In this document: piece after piece, positions 19,991 to 30,578 of the stretch | Position numbering within the stretch: position 1 is the first letter of the stretch | How the letters are laid out: each line of letters starts with the position of its first letter | From: Xanthomonas indica | Lineage (GTDB): Bacteria; Pseudomonadota; Gammaproteobacteria; Xanthomonadales; Xanthomonadaceae | Assembly (NCBI RefSeq): GCF_040529045.1 | Contig: NZ_CP131914.1 | Coordinates: 1,968,501 to 2,032,500, forward strand | Direction: 5' to 3' | Length of the DNA: 64,000 nt | Translations under genes and position numbers: made by a program | The notes under the pieces: generated by a model | What the model saw: only the letters and a program-made list of their open reading frames with translations | Told to the model about the DNA's origin: nothing | The model's database searches: none

Positions 19991-22822
19991 GTGACCCAGG
20001 ACTACAAAGCCACCCTCCACCTGCCGGCGACCGAGTTCCCGATGCGCGGCGACCTGCCCAAGCGCGAGCCGGACATCCTGGCGCGCTGGGAGAACGAGGG
20101 TCTGTACACGCGGCTGCGCGACAACGCCCAGGGCCGGCCGCTGTTCGTGCTGCACGACGGCCCGCCCTACGCCAACGGCGCGATCCACCTCGGGCATGCG
20201 GTCAACAAGATCCTCAAGGACATCATCGTCAAGTCCAAGTACCTGTCCGGCTTCGATGCGCCGTACATCCCGGGCTGGGACTGCCATGGCCTGCCGATCG
20301 AGATCGCGATCGAGAAGAAGTTCGGCAAGGTCGGGGTCAAGCTGGATGCGGAGCAGTTCCGGCAGAAGTGCCGCGAATACGCCAACGAGCAGATCGACAT
20401 CCAGCGCCGCGACTTCAAGCGCCTGGGCGTGATCGGCGACTGGGACAACCCCTACCGCACGCTGGACTTCCATTTCGAGGCCAACGAGATCCGCGCGCTG
20501 GCCAGGATCGTCGACAACGGTCACCTGACCCGCGGCGTGAAGCCGGTGCACTGGTGCTTCGACTGCGGGTCGGCACTGGCCGAGGCCGAGATCGAGTACG
20601 CCGACAAGCAGTCGCCGACGGTGGACGTGGCCTACACGGCCCGCGACGGCGCGGCGCTGGCCGCCGCGTTCGGCGCGACCCTGCCGGACGGTGCCGAAGT
20701 GGCCGTGCCGATCTGGACCACCACGCCGTGGACGCTGCCGGCCTCGCTGGCGGTGTCGCTGGGGCCGGAGCTGGTCTATGCGCTGGTCGAAGGCCCGGCC
20801 CGCGACGGCCGCCGCCGCTGGCTGGTGCTGGCCGATGCGCTGGCCGAGCGCGCGCTGCAGCGCTACGGCGTCGATGAGGTGGTGGTGCACGGCCGCGTCG
20901 CCGGCGCGGCGCTGGAACACCAGGTGCTGGCGCATCCCTTCTACGGCGAGCGCGACGTGCCGGTGATCCTCGGCACCCACGTGTCCGACACCGACGGCAC
21001 CGGCGCAGTGCACACCGCGCCCGGCCACGGCCAGGAGGACTACGTGGCGGTCAAGCCGTACGGGCTGCTGGAGCGCTACGGCGCCGCGCAGATCAACCCG
21101 GTGGATGCGCGCGGCGTGTACCTGCCCTCGACCCCCGCGGTCGATGGCACGGAGCTGGCCGGGCTGCACATCTGGAAGGCCAACGACGTCATCGCCGACC
21201 TGCTGGCCGCACGCGGGCTGCTGCTGGCGCGCGCCAGCATGGTCCACAGCTACCCGCACTGCTGGCGGCACAAGACCCCGATCGCGTTCCGCGCCACCCC
21301 GCAGTGGTTCATCTCGATGGAGCAGGCCAACCTGCGTGCCGAGGCGCTGCAGGCCATCGAGGGCGTGCACTGGTACCCGTCCTGGGGCCAGGCGCGCATC
21401 GCCGGCATGGTCGCCGGGCGCCCGGACTGGACGATCTCGCGCCAGCGCACCTGGGGCGTGCCGATCGCGCTGTTCGTGCACCGCGAGACCGGCGAGCCGC
21501 ATCCGCGCAGCACCGAGCTGATGCGCCAGGTCGCCGACCGGGTCGAGGAGGGCGGGGTGGACGTGTGGTACGCGCTCGACGCTGCCGAGCTGCTCGGCGA
21601 CGAGGCGGCCGACTACGAGAAGATCACCGACATCCTCGACGTCTGGTTCGATTCCGGCGTCACCCACGAGGCGGTGCTGACCGAACGCGGCCTGCCCAAG
21701 CCGGCCGACCTGTACCTGGAAGGCTCCGACCAGCACCGCGGCTGGTTCCAGTCCTCGCTGCTGACCGGCGTGGCGCTGGACCGCGCCGCGCCGTACCGGC
21801 AGTGCCTGACCCACGGTTTCACCGTGGACGAGCACGGCCGCAAGATGTCCAAGTCGCTGGGCAACGGCATCGAGCCGCAGGACATCATGAAGACGCTGGG
21901 CGCGGACATCCTGCGCCTGTGGATCGCCTCGGCCGACTACAGCAACGAGATGTCGCTGTCGCAGGAGATCCTCAAGCGCAACGCCGACGCCTACCGGCGC
22001 CTGCGCAACACCGCGCGCTTCCTGCTCGGCAACCTGCACGGCTTCAACCCGGCCATGCACCTGCGGCCGCTGCCGGAGCTGGTGGCGCTGGACCGCTGGA
22101 TCGTGCACCGCGCCTACGAGGTGCAGGAGCAGATCAAGGCCGCCTATGCGCGCTACGACTTCGCCGCGATCGTGCAGGCGCTGCTCAACTTCTGCAGCGT
22201 GGACCTGGGCTCGCTGTACCTGGACGTGACCAAGGACCGGCTGTACACGATGGCCGAGGACTCGCACGGCCGGCGCTCGGCGCAGACCGCGATGTTCCAT
22301 GTGGCCGAGGCCTTCGTGCGCTGGATCGCGCCGATCCTGAGCTTCACCGCCGACGAGCTGTGGGGCTACCTGCCGGGCGCGCACCTGGGCAATGTGTTGT
22401 TCGCGACCTGGTACGAGGGCCTGGCGCCGTTGCCGGAAGACGCGCCGCTGAGCGCGGCCGACTTCGAGCAGTTGCTGGCGCTGCGCGAGCAGGTGGCCAA
22501 GGTGCTGGAGCCGATGCGTGGCAATGGCGTGATCGGCGCGGCGTTGGAGGCGGAGATCACCGTCGCCGCCGACGCCGCCACCGCGGCGAAGCTGCAGCCG
22601 CTGCAGGAAGAACTGCGCTTCCTGTTCATCAGCGGCGACGTGGTGGTGCGCGAGGCCACGACCGACGAGATCTTCGTCAGCGCCCAGGCCACCGAGAAGC
22701 CCAAGTGCGTGCGTTGCTGGCACTACCGCGCCGACGTCGGCGCCGACCCGGCGCACCCGGAACTGTGCGGCCGTTGCGTCAGCAACATCGAAGGACCGGG
22801 CGAGGAGCGCCGCTGGTTCTGA
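19991..22822 (+). CDS. ileS: Isoleucyl-tRNA synthetase
   Basis: Charges tRNA-Ile. The 943-residue class I enzyme has the HIGH-type motif GAIHLGHA (about 58-65), WDCHGLPIE, the editing-domain segments [11 protein letters not shown] and [24 protein letters not shown], and KMSKS in [10 protein letters not shown] near 618. A C-terminal zinc knuckle C-x2-C...C-x2-C (CVRCW...CGRC) ends the protein. These are marks of the eubacterial, mupirocin-sensitive type. The start is the GTG at 19991. It sits between ribF and lspA in the conserved cluster. Confidence 0.97.
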   Translation: MTQDYKATLHLPATEFPMRGDLPKREPDILARWENEGLYTRLRDNAQGRPLFVLHDGPPYANGAIHLGHAVNKILKDIIVKSKYLSGFDAPYIPGWDCHGLPIEIAIEKKFGKVGVKLDAEQFRQKCREYANEQIDIQRRDFKRLGVIGDWDNPYRTLDFHFEANEIRALARIVDNGHLTRGVKPVHWCFDCGSALAEAEIEYADKQSPTVDVAYTARDGAALAAAFGATLPDGAEVAVPIWTTTPWTLPASLAVSLGPELVYALVEGPARDGRRRWLVLADALAERALQRYGVDEVVVHGRVAGAALEHQVLAHPFYGERDVPVILGTHVSDTDGTGAVHTAPGHGQEDYVAVKPYGLLERYGAAQINPVDARGVYLPSTPAVDGTELAGLHIWKANDVIADLLAARGLLLARASMVHSYPHCWRHKTPIAFRATPQWFISMEQANLRAEALQAIEGVHWYPSWGQARIAGMVAGRPDWTISRQRTWGVPIALFVHRETGEPHPRSTELMRQVADRVEEGGVDVWYALDAAELLGDEAADYEKITDILDVWFDSGVTHEAVLTERGLPKPADLYLEGSDQHRGWFQSSLLTGVALDRAAPYRQCLTHGFTVDEHGRKMSKSLGNGIEPQDIMKTLGADILRLWIASADYSNEMSLSQEILKRNADAYRRLRNTARFLLGNLHGFNPAMHLRPLPELVALDRWIVHRAYEVQEQIKAAYARYDFAAIVQALLNFCSVDLGSLYLDVTKDRLYTMAEDSHGRRSAQTAMFHVAEAFVRWIAPILSFTADELWGYLPGAHLGNVLFATWYEGLAPLPEDAPLSAADFEQLLALREQVAKVLEPMRGNGVIGAALEAEITVAADAATAAKLQPLQEELRFLFISGDVVVREATTDEIFVSAQATEKPKCVRCWHYRADVGADPAHPELCGRCVSNIEGPGEERRWF

Positions 22823-22931
22823 GTTCCCTCCCCGGCCATGCGGTGTGCGCGTCGCCGGGGCACTCGGCGGCGCCGTCGCCGCGGCGCCGACCGTCCTTTT
22901 TTTCCTCATTCGCCCAAGGCGGACTTCCCGC

Positions 22932-23435
22932 ATGACCGCACGACCCAACCCCTCCGCCCTGATCTGGCTGCTGCTGTCGGCCGTGGTGATCGGCCTGGAC
23001 CAGTGGAGCAAGGCCTGGGTGCTGTCCAGCCTGCCCGAGTTCACCGCGGTGCCGGTGATTCCCGGCTTCTGGAACTGGTACCGGACCTACAACACCGGCG
23101 CCGCGTTCAGTTTCCTGAGCCAGGCCGGCGGCTGGCAGCTCTGGTTCTTCACCGCGCTGGCGGTGGGCATCAGCGCCCTGCTGGCCTGGTGGCTGGCGCG
23201 CACCCCGCGCGGCGAGTGGCGCAGCGCGCTGCCGTACGCGCTGGTGATCGGCGGGGCGATCGGCAACGTGATCGACCGGCTGATGCACGGCCACGTGGTC
23301 GATTTCATCCAGTGGTACGTTGGCGAGCACTACTGGCCCTCGTTCAACATCGCCGACTCGGCGATCGTCGCCGGCGCCATCGGCATCGCCCTGTTCGGCG
23401 TGTTCGACGGCAAGGCGAAGCGAAAAGCGGGATAA
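22932..23435 (+). CDS. lspA: Lipoprotein signal peptidase II
   Basis: LspA cleaves prolipoprotein signal peptides before the lipidated Cys in the inner membrane. The 167-residue protein has four hydrophobic segments, GLDQWSKAW near residue 21, NTGAAFSF at 54-61, and the catalytic aspartates in VVDFI (Asp124) and NIADS (Asp142). The ATG at 22932 aligns with homologues; the upstream open frame between ileS and lspA is not conserved in character. Confidence 0.96.
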   Translation: MTARPNPSALIWLLLSAVVIGLDQWSKAWVLSSLPEFTAVPVIPGFWNWYRTYNTGAAFSFLSQAGGWQLWFFTALAVGISALLAWWLARTPRGEWRSALPYALVIGGAIGNVIDRLMHGHVVDFIQWYVGEHYWPSFNIADSAIVAGAIGIALFGVFDGKAKRKAG

Positions 23436-23492
23436 TCGGTGCCACTCTCCCTGTCGAAGCGCCTGGTCCCCTGCGGCCGGCGGATCTAGCTA

Positions 23493-24443
23493 ATGGATGT
23501 CCTGCTCGCCAACCCCCGCGGCTTCTGCGCCGGCGTCGATCGCGCGATCGAGATCGTCAAGCGCGCCATCGAAACCCTGGGTGCGCCGATCTACGTGCGC
23601 CACGAGGTGGTGCACAACCGCTTCGTGGTCGACGACCTCAAGCAGCGCGGCGCGATCTTCGTCGAGGAACTGGACGAAGTGCCCGACGGCAGTACGGTGA
23701 TCTTCAGCGCCCACGGCGTGGCCCAGGCCGTGCGCCAGGAAGCCGAGCGGCGCGGGTTGAAGGTGTTCGACGCGACCTGCCCGCTGGTCACCAAGGTGCA
23801 TTTCGAGGTGGCCCGGCATTGCCGCGCCGGCCGCGACGTGGTGCTGATCGGCCACGCCGGCCACCCGGAGGTGGAAGGCACGATGGGGCAGTGGGACCGC
23901 GAATGCGGCACCGGCCGCATCTACCTGGTCGAGGACATCGAGCAGGTCGCCACGCTGGACGTGAAGCAGCCGGAGAACCTGGCCTACACCACCCAGACCA
24001 CGCTGTCGGTGGACGATACCCGCGGCATCATCGAGGCGCTGCGCGCGCGCTACCCGGCGATGCAGGGCCCGAAGAACGACGACATCTGCTACGCCACCCA
24101 GAACCGCCAGGACGCGGTGCGCGACCTGGCCAGGGAGTGCGACCTGGTGCTGGTGGTCGGCTCGCCGAACAGCTCCAATTCCAACCGGCTGAGCGAGCTG
24201 GCCCGGCGCGACGGGGTGGAGTCCTACCTGATCGACGGCGCCGACGAGATCGACCCGGCCTGGATCGCCGGCAAGCGCCGGGTCGGCCTGACCGCCGGTG
24301 CCTCGGCGCCGCAGGTGCTGGTGGACGGGGTGATCGCGCGGCTGCGCGAACTCGGCGCCGACGGCGTGTCCGAACTGGCGGGCGAACCGGAATCGATGGT
24401 GTTCGCCCTGCCCAAGGAACTGCGGCTGCGCCTGGTCGACTGA
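23493..24443 (+). CDS. ispH: 4-hydroxy-3-methylbut-2-enyl diphosphate reductase
   Basis: IspH makes IPP and DMAPP in the last step of the MEP isoprenoid pathway using a [4Fe-4S] cluster. The 316-residue protein has the three cluster cysteines at residues 12 (RGFCAGV), 96 (DATCPLVTK) and 199 ([11 protein letters not shown]). The substrate-binding residues in HEVVHN, FSAHGV and SSNSNRL are also present. It closes the ileS-lspA-ispH cluster. The 394-bp gap after it carries only REP-like repeats. Confidence 0.97.
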   Translation: MDVLLANPRGFCAGVDRAIEIVKRAIETLGAPIYVRHEVVHNRFVVDDLKQRGAIFVEELDEVPDGSTVIFSAHGVAQAVRQEAERRGLKVFDATCPLVTKVHFEVARHCRAGRDVVLIGHAGHPEVEGTMGQWDRECGTGRIYLVEDIEQVATLDVKQPENLAYTTQTTLSVDDTRGIIEALRARYPAMQGPKNDDICYATQNRQDAVRDLARECDLVLVVGSPNSSNSNRLSELARRDGVESYLIDGADEIDPAWIAGKRRVGLTAGASAPQVLVDGVIARLRELGADGVSELAGEPESMVFALPKELRLRLVD

Positions 24444-24497
24444 CGGACGCGTCCGGTCACGCGTTTCTGCACTGGAGAGGCGCCCGTCGTGGCGAGC

Positions 24498-24520
24498 GTA
24501 GGAGCGGCTTCAGCCGCGAC
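24498..24520. repeat. Single-arm REP, family 1
   Basis: One GGAGCGGCTTCAGCCGC unit without an adjacent inverted partner, in the 394-bp gap after ispH. A complete pair follows 85 bp later. Confidence 0.75.
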
Positions 24521-24604
24521 TGCCATTGCGTCGCGCCCGGCGCTGCTGATGGGCACTGAGACCAACCCGCTTTCACCGCAATCGAGCCGGATGCAGGTTT
24601 TCTC

Positions 24605-24688
24605 GTAGGAGCGGCTTCAGCCGCGACGGGCCTTATCGGGAACGCCCGTCGCGGCTGATCCCGAAAAGGGGACAAGAGCCGCTCCTAC
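24605..24688. repeat. REP pair with interrupted right arm
   Basis: The left arm is complete (24605-24627). The right arm is split: GTCGCGGCTGA (24648-24658) and GCCGCTCCTAC (24678-24688) are separated by 19 extra bases (24659-24677), which break the hairpin. Beyond it, up to 24837, nothing else is recognised. Confidence 0.8.
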
Positions 24689-24836
24689 GAGATAGCCGGG
24701 ACGGGCGCGATGCGCGCGCCAACAGGGGGTTGGCGGCGCCCCGAAGCGCCTCACATGAGCGTGAGGCGTCCTGGCAGCGGTGCCGGCATCGCACGTCTGG
24801 GCCTCCGGCGCCTGGCCGCGCCGCGGCCACCAACGC

Positions 24837-25544
24837 TCACTGGCGCTGCATGCCCCGCGGCCGCCCCTGCGCATCGAACAGGATGCCCATGGTGACGCGA
24901 TCGCCTTCCACGCCATCGGGCATCCAGCGCAAGCGGCCGCGCCGGCCGATCAGTACGTACACGTGATCCACCTTCTCCGGCTCGGCCTGCAGCGCCTCGC
25001 CCTGTTCCTTCAGGGCCGTGGCCACCCGATAGGCACCTTCGAAATCGATGTCCTGCAAGGCGGCGGTGTCGGTGGCCGGCTTGAGGAACGGGCCGAACAT
25101 GCGTGGATCCACCGGCGCGCCCTTGTGCCAGGCCTCGTCGTGGAAGCTGTAGTCGTCCACGTGGCCCGGCCGTGCGGGGTCCAGCAACTGGAGTCCGATC
25201 CGACCGTCGTAGAAATGCACGGCATGGAACACGCGAAGGTCGTGGCCCTGCAGGTCGGGCAGGTCCGCCAGCGCCTGCCGCGCCGCGCGCAGCCGCTCCG
25301 GGTCGAACAGCAGGTTGCCGCGCGATGCCGGCGGCGCCGGTTCGGCAGCAGGCGGGGCGGACGGGGTCACCGCCAGCGACTGTGGCGTGGAGGTGGCCTG
25401 CAGGGCGGCCGCCGGGTCCGTCGCCTGCGGGGGCGCTGCCTGCAGGGTGACGCGGATGGTGTCCCAGGCGCCGCCGGCGAAGGCCAGGCCGCCGAGCAGC
25501 AGGACCACGCAGGCGAAGACCAGTGGGGTGGACGGCGTCTTCAT
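24837..25544 (-). CDS. Uncharacterised exported/anchored protein
   Basis: The 235-residue protein has an N-terminal membrane anchor or signal (PLVFACVVLLLGGLAFAGGA), then a Pro/Ala/Thr-rich linker to about residue 74. A mixed alpha/beta domain follows with VFHAVHFYDGRIGLQLLDP and VDHVYVLIGRRGRLRWMPD. I do not recognise the family; the C-terminal part might be a periplasmic sensory or binding domain. Its ATG overlaps the stop of the upstream membrane-protein gene by 4 bp, so the two act as a unit. Function unknown. Confidence 0.75.
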   Translation of the reverse strand: MKTPSTPLVFACVVLLLGGLAFAGGAWDTIRVTLQAAPPQATDPAAALQATSTPQSLAVTPSAPPAAEPAPPASRGNLLFDPERLRAARQALADLPDLQGHDLRVFHAVHFYDGRIGLQLLDPARPGHVDDYSFHDEAWHKGAPVDPRMFGPFLKPATDTAALQDIDFEGAYRVATALKEQGEALQAEPEKVDHVYVLIGRRGRLRWMPDGVEGDRVTMGILFDAQGRPRGMQRQ

Positions 25545-26497
25545 GGCAGCTCCAGGTCGGCGCGGGCGGGGTGCTGCGGGTCGTACAGCACCGACACCGT
25601 CTCGCGCGGAAGCCGCCCGACATCGAGCAGCGACACGAACCGTCGCATCGTCGCTTCGTGTGGAGTGCCCGACGCGTCCTCGAACGCCACGCGGAACTCC
25701 ACCTGCGGCTGCTCGTTGAGGGTGGTGCCGGTCTGGCGCACGTCCAGCACCCGTGCACGGGCGCGCAGGCCGCGGTATGTCAGGGTCTCGTCGGTGGCGT
25801 TGTTGCGGATCACGCGCAGGATCACGCGCAGCGCCAGCAGGTAGCCGTTGAGCACCAGCGCGCACATCAGCAGCGGGTGGTTGAAGGTCAGGAAGGTCCA
25901 GCCCAGCCCGCGGTTCTGCAAGCGCCAGGCCACGACGTAGGCCGCACCGACCAGGACCACCAGCAGCACGGCGCCGGCCGCGCGGCGCCACAGGCTCGTG
26001 CGGTCCAGGGCCGGCTCGGCGTCTTCCAGCACCAGGTTCGGGGTGGATCCCGGCGTGGTGCTCAGCCGCAGCGGCACGGTCCGGCCGCTCTCGAAGCGGC
26101 GTTGCGCCGGCTTGCGGTCCACGATCACAAGGGTGTCGCGGATGGGGGTGCCGGACAGGTTATCGAAGGCCAGGGTCAGGGACAGCTGCGGCCAGCCCTT
26201 GACCTCGACGCCGGTCGGTGCGGCGCGTTCGATCAACGCCTCGCGGCGCACGCCGTGGGCGAGGAGGTGGCGCACGCGTTGCAGGGCGCGTCCCGGCATC
26301 AGCAGCAGCGTGTCCAGGTAGGCGTAGAGCAGGTGCAGCCACAGGCCCAGCGACAGCGCCAGCAGGGTCAGCGCCCATGCGGGCGAACTGGGCTGGGCCA
26401 GCACGCGTGGCCAGTCGCTGCCGAAGTAGAGGATGCAGGGGAAGGGCAGGGCGAAGAACAGCAGGAACGCGAGCCAGAACCAGGCGAACAACTTCAC
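25541..26497 (-). CDS. Membrane protein with two DUF3592-like beta domains
   Basis: The 318-residue protein has four hydrophobic segments (about 4-24, 41-62, 172-190 and 206-228). Two soluble beta modules follow the pairs: about 92-160, and 240-318 with ARARVLDVRQTG, VEFRVAF and VSVLYDPQHP. The second resembles DUF3592 (A-x-V..v..T...V.Y.P..P), and the first looks like a diverged duplicate, so the chain may be two copies of a two-helix-plus-beta unit. It is the first gene of a two-gene operon whose second gene overlaps by 4 bp. Role unknown. Confidence 0.75.
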   Translation of the reverse strand: MKLFAWFWLAFLLFFALPFPCILYFGSDWPRVLAQPSSPAWALTLLALSLGLWLHLLYAYLDTLLLMPGRALQRVRHLLAHGVRREALIERAAPTGVEVKGWPQLSLTLAFDNLSGTPIRDTLVIVDRKPAQRRFESGRTVPLRLSTTPGSTPNLVLEDAEPALDRTSLWRRAAGAVLLVVLVGAAYVVAWRLQNRGLGWTFLTFNHPLLMCALVLNGYLLALRVILRVIRNNATDETLTYRGLRARARVLDVRQTGTTLNEQPQVEFRVAFEDASGTPHEATMRRFVSLLDVGRLPRETVSVLYDPQHPARADLELP

Positions 26498-26575
26498 GAT
26501 GTGCGGGGGATGCGGACGACGGGGCGGGAGGGTAACCCATCGATTGCGGCGCGCGCGCGAAGGCCCGGGCAGCGA

Positions 26576-26605
26576 TTGACCCCGGCCTGGGCCGACGCCT
26601 AGAAT
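26576..26605 (+). promoter_or_regulatory. tRNA-Thr promoter
   Basis: TTGACC (26576-26581), an 18-bp spacer and TAGAAT (26600-26605) place the start about 5 bp before the mature tRNA 5' end. Confidence 0.75.
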
Positions 26606-26615
26606 TGCCAGTTCC

Positions 26616-26691
26616 GCCGGAATAGCTCAGTCGGTAGAGCGGCGCATTCGTAATGCGTAGGTCGCAGGTTCGACTCCTGTTTCCGGCACCA
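26616..26691 (+). tRNA. tRNA-Thr (anticodon CGU)
   Basis: A 76-nt cloverleaf: acceptor GCCGGAA pairs with TTCCGGC, the D-loop is AGCTCAGTCGGTAGAGC, the anticodon arm is CGCAT-TCGTAATG with loop TTCGTAA (anticodon CGT, reading ACG), the T-arm is CAGG-TTCGACT-CCTG, and the 3' CCA is encoded. A 10-bp GAAGGCAGCC hairpin follows. Confidence 0.96.
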
Positions 26692-26701
26692 GTTGCACCC
26701 A

Positions 26702-26733
26702 GAAGGCAGCCGCAAGGCTGCCTTCCTGGTTTC
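26702..26733 (+). terminator. Terminator after tRNA-Thr
   Basis: Perfect 10-bp stem GAAGGCAGCC / GGCTGCCTTC with a GCAA loop, followed by CTGGTTTC; the T-tract is weak. Confidence 0.75.
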
Positions 26734-26750
26734 TGCGAGGCCGCTTTCTG

Positions 26751-26818
26751 CGACGCAGGTCCGTGCGCACGGCAACCTGCGACGCCGTGTCGCAGCCGGG
26801 TGCGGCAATGTGTCGCAC
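26751..26818. promoter_or_regulatory. Cluster of palindromes upstream of cyoABCD
   Basis: Three dyads lie in 68 bp: CCGTGCGCACGG (26761-26772, perfect), CTGCGAC-GCCGT-GTCGCAG (26777-26795, perfect 7-bp arms) and GTGCG...CGCAC (26800-26818). The last two share TGCG/CGCA ends. They lie 189-246 bp before cyoA and could be operators or RNA structure; no known consensus was matched. Confidence 0.4.
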
Positions 26819-27006
26819 ATAAAAACGCGGCCTGGCGCCCGCCTGGGCTTGTCAATGACTTCCGGAGTTGCCGCACGGCAGCATAAAATGCGTCGTTGAT
26901 CGCGCATGCCGGCCCGGATGCCGCGGCGGATGCGGGACAGCCCTTGTGCGGCGCCCCGCCTCCCGCTCCCGCGCGGTTCGCATCCCCTACGCAATTGGAT
27001 CGTTCG

Positions 27007-27948
27007 ATGATTCCGTTGAAACAACTCCGGCGCTCGCTGCGCTCCGGTCTGTTGCTGCTGGCCGCGCTGCTGCTGGCTGGCTGCAACTCGGCCATCCTCA
27101 ACCCCAAGGGTCAGATCGGCCACGACGAGAAGACGCTGCTGATCACCTCGGTGGTGCTGATGCTGCTGGTGGTGATCCCGGTCATCGTCATGACCCTGGC
27201 CTTCGCCTGGCGCTACCGCGCATCCAACACCAAGGCGCGCTACGAGCCGAACTGGTCGCACTCCACCGCGATCGAGGTGGTGGTGTGGTCGATCCCGTGC
27301 ATGATCATCCTGGTCCTGGCGGTGCTGACCTGGCGCTCCTCGCATGCGCTGGATCCATACAAGCCGCTGGAGTCGGACGTCAAGCCGATCACCATCGAGG
27401 CGGTGGCGCTGGACTGGAAGTGGATGTTCATCTATCCGGAGCAGGGCATCGCCACGGTCAACGAGATCGCGTTCCCGGTCGACACGCCGCTGAACTTCAA
27501 GATCACCTCCGACACGGTGATGAACTCGTTCTTCATCCCGCACCTGGGCACGCAGATCTACGCGATGGCCGGCATGGAGACCAAGCTGCACCTGATCGCC
27601 AACGAGCCGGGCGAGATGTTCGGCCTGTCGGCGAACTACAGCGGCCACGGCTTCTCGAAGATGGGCTTCGCCGCGCACGCCACCGACCGCGCCGGCTTCG
27701 ACGCGTGGGTGGCCAAGGTCAAGGCGTCGCAGAAGACGCTGAACCAGGCCGAGTTCCAGGTGCTGGCGGCCAACCGCAACGACAAGGCCGCCTACCCGGT
27801 GACGTACTACGCCTCGGTGCAGGACGGCCTGTTCAAGTCGTTGATCGACAAATACATGATGGGCAAGGGCCACAAGATGGAAGGCCACGACGCTCATCCG
27901 GCATCGGCTGCTGAGCCGGTCGCCATGTGCACTTCTGGAGACAAGTGA
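27007..27948 (+). CDS. cyoA: Cytochrome bo quinol oxidase subunit II
   Basis: CyoA is the periplasmic-facing subunit of the bo-type ubiquinol oxidase. The 313-residue protein has a lipoprotein signal ([12 protein letters not shown], lipid-modified Cys), two membrane helices (about 45-70 and 88-108) and a cupredoxin domain with [20 protein letters not shown] and [15 protein letters not shown]. The Cu-A cysteines of cytochrome c oxidases are absent, as expected for a quinol oxidase. The ATG at 27007 gives the lipoprotein signal; it overlaps cyoB by one base (TGATG). Confidence 0.94.
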   Translation: MIPLKQLRRSLRSGLLLLAALLLAGCNSAILNPKGQIGHDEKTLLITSVVLMLLVVIPVIVMTLAFAWRYRASNTKARYEPNWSHSTAIEVVVWSIPCMIILVLAVLTWRSSHALDPYKPLESDVKPITIEAVALDWKWMFIYPEQGIATVNEIAFPVDTPLNFKITSDTVMNSFFIPHLGTQIYAMAGMETKLHLIANEPGEMFGLSANYSGHGFSKMGFAAHATDRAGFDAWVAKVKASQKTLNQAEFQVLAANRNDKAAYPVTYYASVQDGLFKSLIDKYMMGKGHKMEGHDAHPASAAEPVAMCTSGDK

Positions 27949-29948
27949 TGCTAGGCAAACTCACGCTCGAGGCGGTTCCTTACCACGAGCCGATCATCAT
28001 GGCGGCCCTCGGCGGCGCCGGCCTGCTCGGCCTGCTGGTGGTGGCCGCGGTCACCAAGTACAAGCTGTGGGGCTATCTCTGGAAGGAGTGGTTCACCTCG
28101 GTCGACCATAAGCGCATCGGTGTCATGTACATCGTGGTGGCGCTGGTCATGCTGCTGCGCGGCTTCGCCGACGCGGCGATGATGCGCACCCAGCAGGCGA
28201 TCGCGCACGGCGGCAACGAAGGCATCTTCCCGCCGCACCACTACGATCAGATCTTCACCGCGCACGGCGTGATCATGATCTTCTTCATGGCCATGCCGTT
28301 CATGACCGGCCTGCTGAACCTGATCGTGCCGCTGCAGATCGGCGCGCGCGACGTGGCGTTCCCGTTCCTGAACTCGCTGAGCTTCTGGCTGTTCGTGGCC
28401 GGCGCGGCGCTGGTCAACATCTCCCTGGGCGTGGGCGAGTTCGCGCAGACCGGCTGGCTGGCGTACCCGCCGCTGTCCGGGCTGGAATACAGTCCAGGCG
28501 TCGGTGTCGACTACTACATCTGGGCGTTGCAGATCTCGGGCCTGGGCACATTGCTCACAGGCATCAACTTCTTCGTGACGATCATGCGCATGCGCGCGCC
28601 GGGCATGACCCTGATGCGCATGCCGATCTTCACCTGGACCGCGCTGATCACCAACATCCTGATCATCGCCGCGTTCCCGATCCTGACCGTGGCGCTGGCG
28701 CTGCTGGGTGCGGACCGCTACCTGGGCACGCACTTCTTCACTAATGACGGTGGCGGCAACGCCATGATGTACGTCAACCTGATCTGGATCTGGGGCCACC
28801 CGGAGGTCTACATCCTGATCCTGCCGGCGTTCGGCATCTTCTCCGAGCTGATCGCCACCTTCAGCCGCAAGCGCCTGTTCGGCTACACCTCGATGGTGTA
28901 CGCGACCTCGTGCATCGGCGTGCTGTCGTTCATCGTGTGGCTGCACCACTTCTTCACCATGGGCTCGGGCGCCAACGTCAATGCCTTCTTCGGCATCACG
29001 ACGATGATCATCTCGATCCCCACCGGCGTGAAGATCTTCAACTGGCTGTTCACCATGTTCCGCGGCCGCGTGCACATGACCGCACCGGTGCTGTGGACCA
29101 TCGGCTTCATCATCACCTTCGTCATCGGCGGCATGACCGGCGTGATGCTGGCGATCCCGGCGGTGGACTTCGTGCTGCACAACAGCCTGTTCCTGATCGC
29201 GCACTTCCATAACGTGATCATCGGCGGCGTGGTGTTCGGCTACCTGGCGGGCCTGACCTACTGGTTCCCGAAGGCGTTCGGCTTCAAGCTCAACGAGAAG
29301 CTGGGCAAGGCCTCGTTCTGGTGCTGGATCATCGGCTTCTTCATCGCCTTCATGCCGCTGTACGTGCTCGGCTTCATGGGCATGACCCGGCGCATGAACA
29401 GCTACAACCATCCGGAGTGGGCGCCGTGGCTGATGGTGGCCGCGGCGGGTGCGGCGATCATCGGCACCGGCATCTTCCTGAACCTGGTGCAGATCGGCTA
29501 CAGCATCTGGAAGCGCAAGGACAACCTGGACCTGACCGGCGACCCGTGGGACGGCCGGACCCTGGAGTGGGCGACCTCCTCGCCGCCGCCGTTCTACAAC
29601 TTCGCGGTGCTGCCGCACATCGACGACCGCGACCAGTTCTGGGAAGACAAGCTCAAGGGCAAGGGCTGGACGCGCCCGGCCAAGTACGAACCGATCCACA
29701 TGCCGCGCAACACGGCGGCGGGCTTCTGGATCGGCGCGTTCAGCATCGTCATGGGCTTTGCGCTGACCTGGCACATCTGGTGGATGGCGGTGATCGGCCT
29801 GGTCGGCATGATCGGCAGCTTCATCGCGCGCACCTTCGATGACGACATCGATTACTGGGTCCCGGCGGAGGAAGTGGAGCGCATCGAGAACGCGCGCTTC
29901 GCCCTGCTGGAACAGCAACACGCGGCCAACGCCGCAAAGGCGGTCTGA
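27948..29948 (+). CDS. cyoB: Cytochrome bo quinol oxidase subunit I
   Basis: The catalytic heme-copper subunit reduces O2 and pumps protons. The 666-residue protein has about 15 hydrophobic segments. Heme/CuB ligands are visible in [30 protein letters not shown] (CuB His and the cross-linked Tyr), the His pair VWLHHFF, and [10 protein letters not shown]. The SVDHKRIG and [10 protein letters not shown] segments are typical of CyoB. A CTGGAG Shine-Dalgarno sequence precedes the ATG at 27948. Confidence 0.97.
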   Translation: MLGKLTLEAVPYHEPIIMAALGGAGLLGLLVVAAVTKYKLWGYLWKEWFTSVDHKRIGVMYIVVALVMLLRGFADAAMMRTQQAIAHGGNEGIFPPHHYDQIFTAHGVIMIFFMAMPFMTGLLNLIVPLQIGARDVAFPFLNSLSFWLFVAGAALVNISLGVGEFAQTGWLAYPPLSGLEYSPGVGVDYYIWALQISGLGTLLTGINFFVTIMRMRAPGMTLMRMPIFTWTALITNILIIAAFPILTVALALLGADRYLGTHFFTNDGGGNAMMYVNLIWIWGHPEVYILILPAFGIFSELIATFSRKRLFGYTSMVYATSCIGVLSFIVWLHHFFTMGSGANVNAFFGITTMIISIPTGVKIFNWLFTMFRGRVHMTAPVLWTIGFIITFVIGGMTGVMLAIPAVDFVLHNSLFLIAHFHNVIIGGVVFGYLAGLTYWFPKAFGFKLNEKLGKASFWCWIIGFFIAFMPLYVLGFMGMTRRMNSYNHPEWAPWLMVAAAGAAIIGTGIFLNLVQIGYSIWKRKDNLDLTGDPWDGRTLEWATSSPPPFYNFAVLPHIDDRDQFWEDKLKGKGWTRPAKYEPIHMPRNTAAGFWIGAFSIVMGFALTWHIWWMAVIGLVGMIGSFIARTFDDDIDYWVPAEEVERIENARFALLEQQHAANAAKAV

Positions 29949-29951
29949 ACC

Positions 29952-30578
29952 ATGGCTTCCACGACGCTCGATCCCCACGCCGCCCACGCGGGCGGCCACG
30001 ACCACGACCACGAACATCACGACGCGGGCGGCAACACCGTCTTCGGGTTCTGGGTCTACCTGATGAGCGACTGCCTCATCTTCGCCGGCCTGTTCGCCAC
30101 CTATGCGGTGCTGGCCGGTGCGACGGTGGACGGCCCGACCGCCAAGGAACTGTTCGATCTGAAGTTCGTGCTGGTGGAAACCTTCCTGCTGCTGTTCAGC
30201 AGCCTGGGCTTCGGCCTGGCGATGATCTCGGCGAACAAGCGCAGCATGGGCGGCCTGTACGGCTGGCTGGCGGTCACCGCGGCGCTGGGCCTGGGCTTCC
30301 TGGGCATGGAACTCTACGAGTTCCACCACCTGATCGAAGAGGGCGCCGGCCCCGGCCGCAGCGCGTTCCTGTCGGCCTTCTTCACCCTGGTCGGCACCCA
30401 CGGTCTGCACGTGGCCTCGGGCCTGCTGTGGATGACGGTGCTGGTGATCCAGATCGCCAGGAACGGCCTGACCCCGCGCAACATGACCCGCCTGGCGTGC
30501 CTGAGCCTGTTCTGGCACTTCCTGGACGTGATCTGGATCGGCGTGTTCACCATCGTCTACCTGCTGGGAGCGCTGTAA
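29952..30578 (+). CDS. cyoC: Cytochrome bo quinol oxidase subunit III
   Basis: The 208-residue, five-helix subunit III is recognised by [48 protein letters not shown] and [18 protein letters not shown]. The first 28 residues are unusually His/Asp-rich ([11 protein letters not shown]), absent from E. coli CyoC and possibly metal-binding. It starts 3 bp after cyoB and overlaps cyoD by one base. Confidence 0.95.
   Translation: MASTTLDPHAAHAGGHDHDHEHHDAGGNTVFGFWVYLMSDCLIFAGLFATYAVLAGATVDGPTAKELFDLKFVLVETFLLLFSSLGFGLAMISANKRSMGGLYGWLAVTAALGLGFLGMELYEFHHLIEEGAGPGRSAFLSAFFTLVGTHGLHVASGLLWMTVLVIQIARNGLTPRNMTRLACLSLFWHFLDVIWIGVFTIVYLLGAL

Noticed and set aside
18944-23044. 1366-codon minus-strand open frame opposite ribF and ileS
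   Set aside because: Shadow frame; ribF and ileS on the other strand carry unmistakable motifs throughout.
27951-30518. 855-codon minus-strand open frame opposite cyoB and cyoC
   Set aside because: Composition is extreme in His/Arg/Asp/Gln, mirroring membrane-protein codons; no domain recognised.
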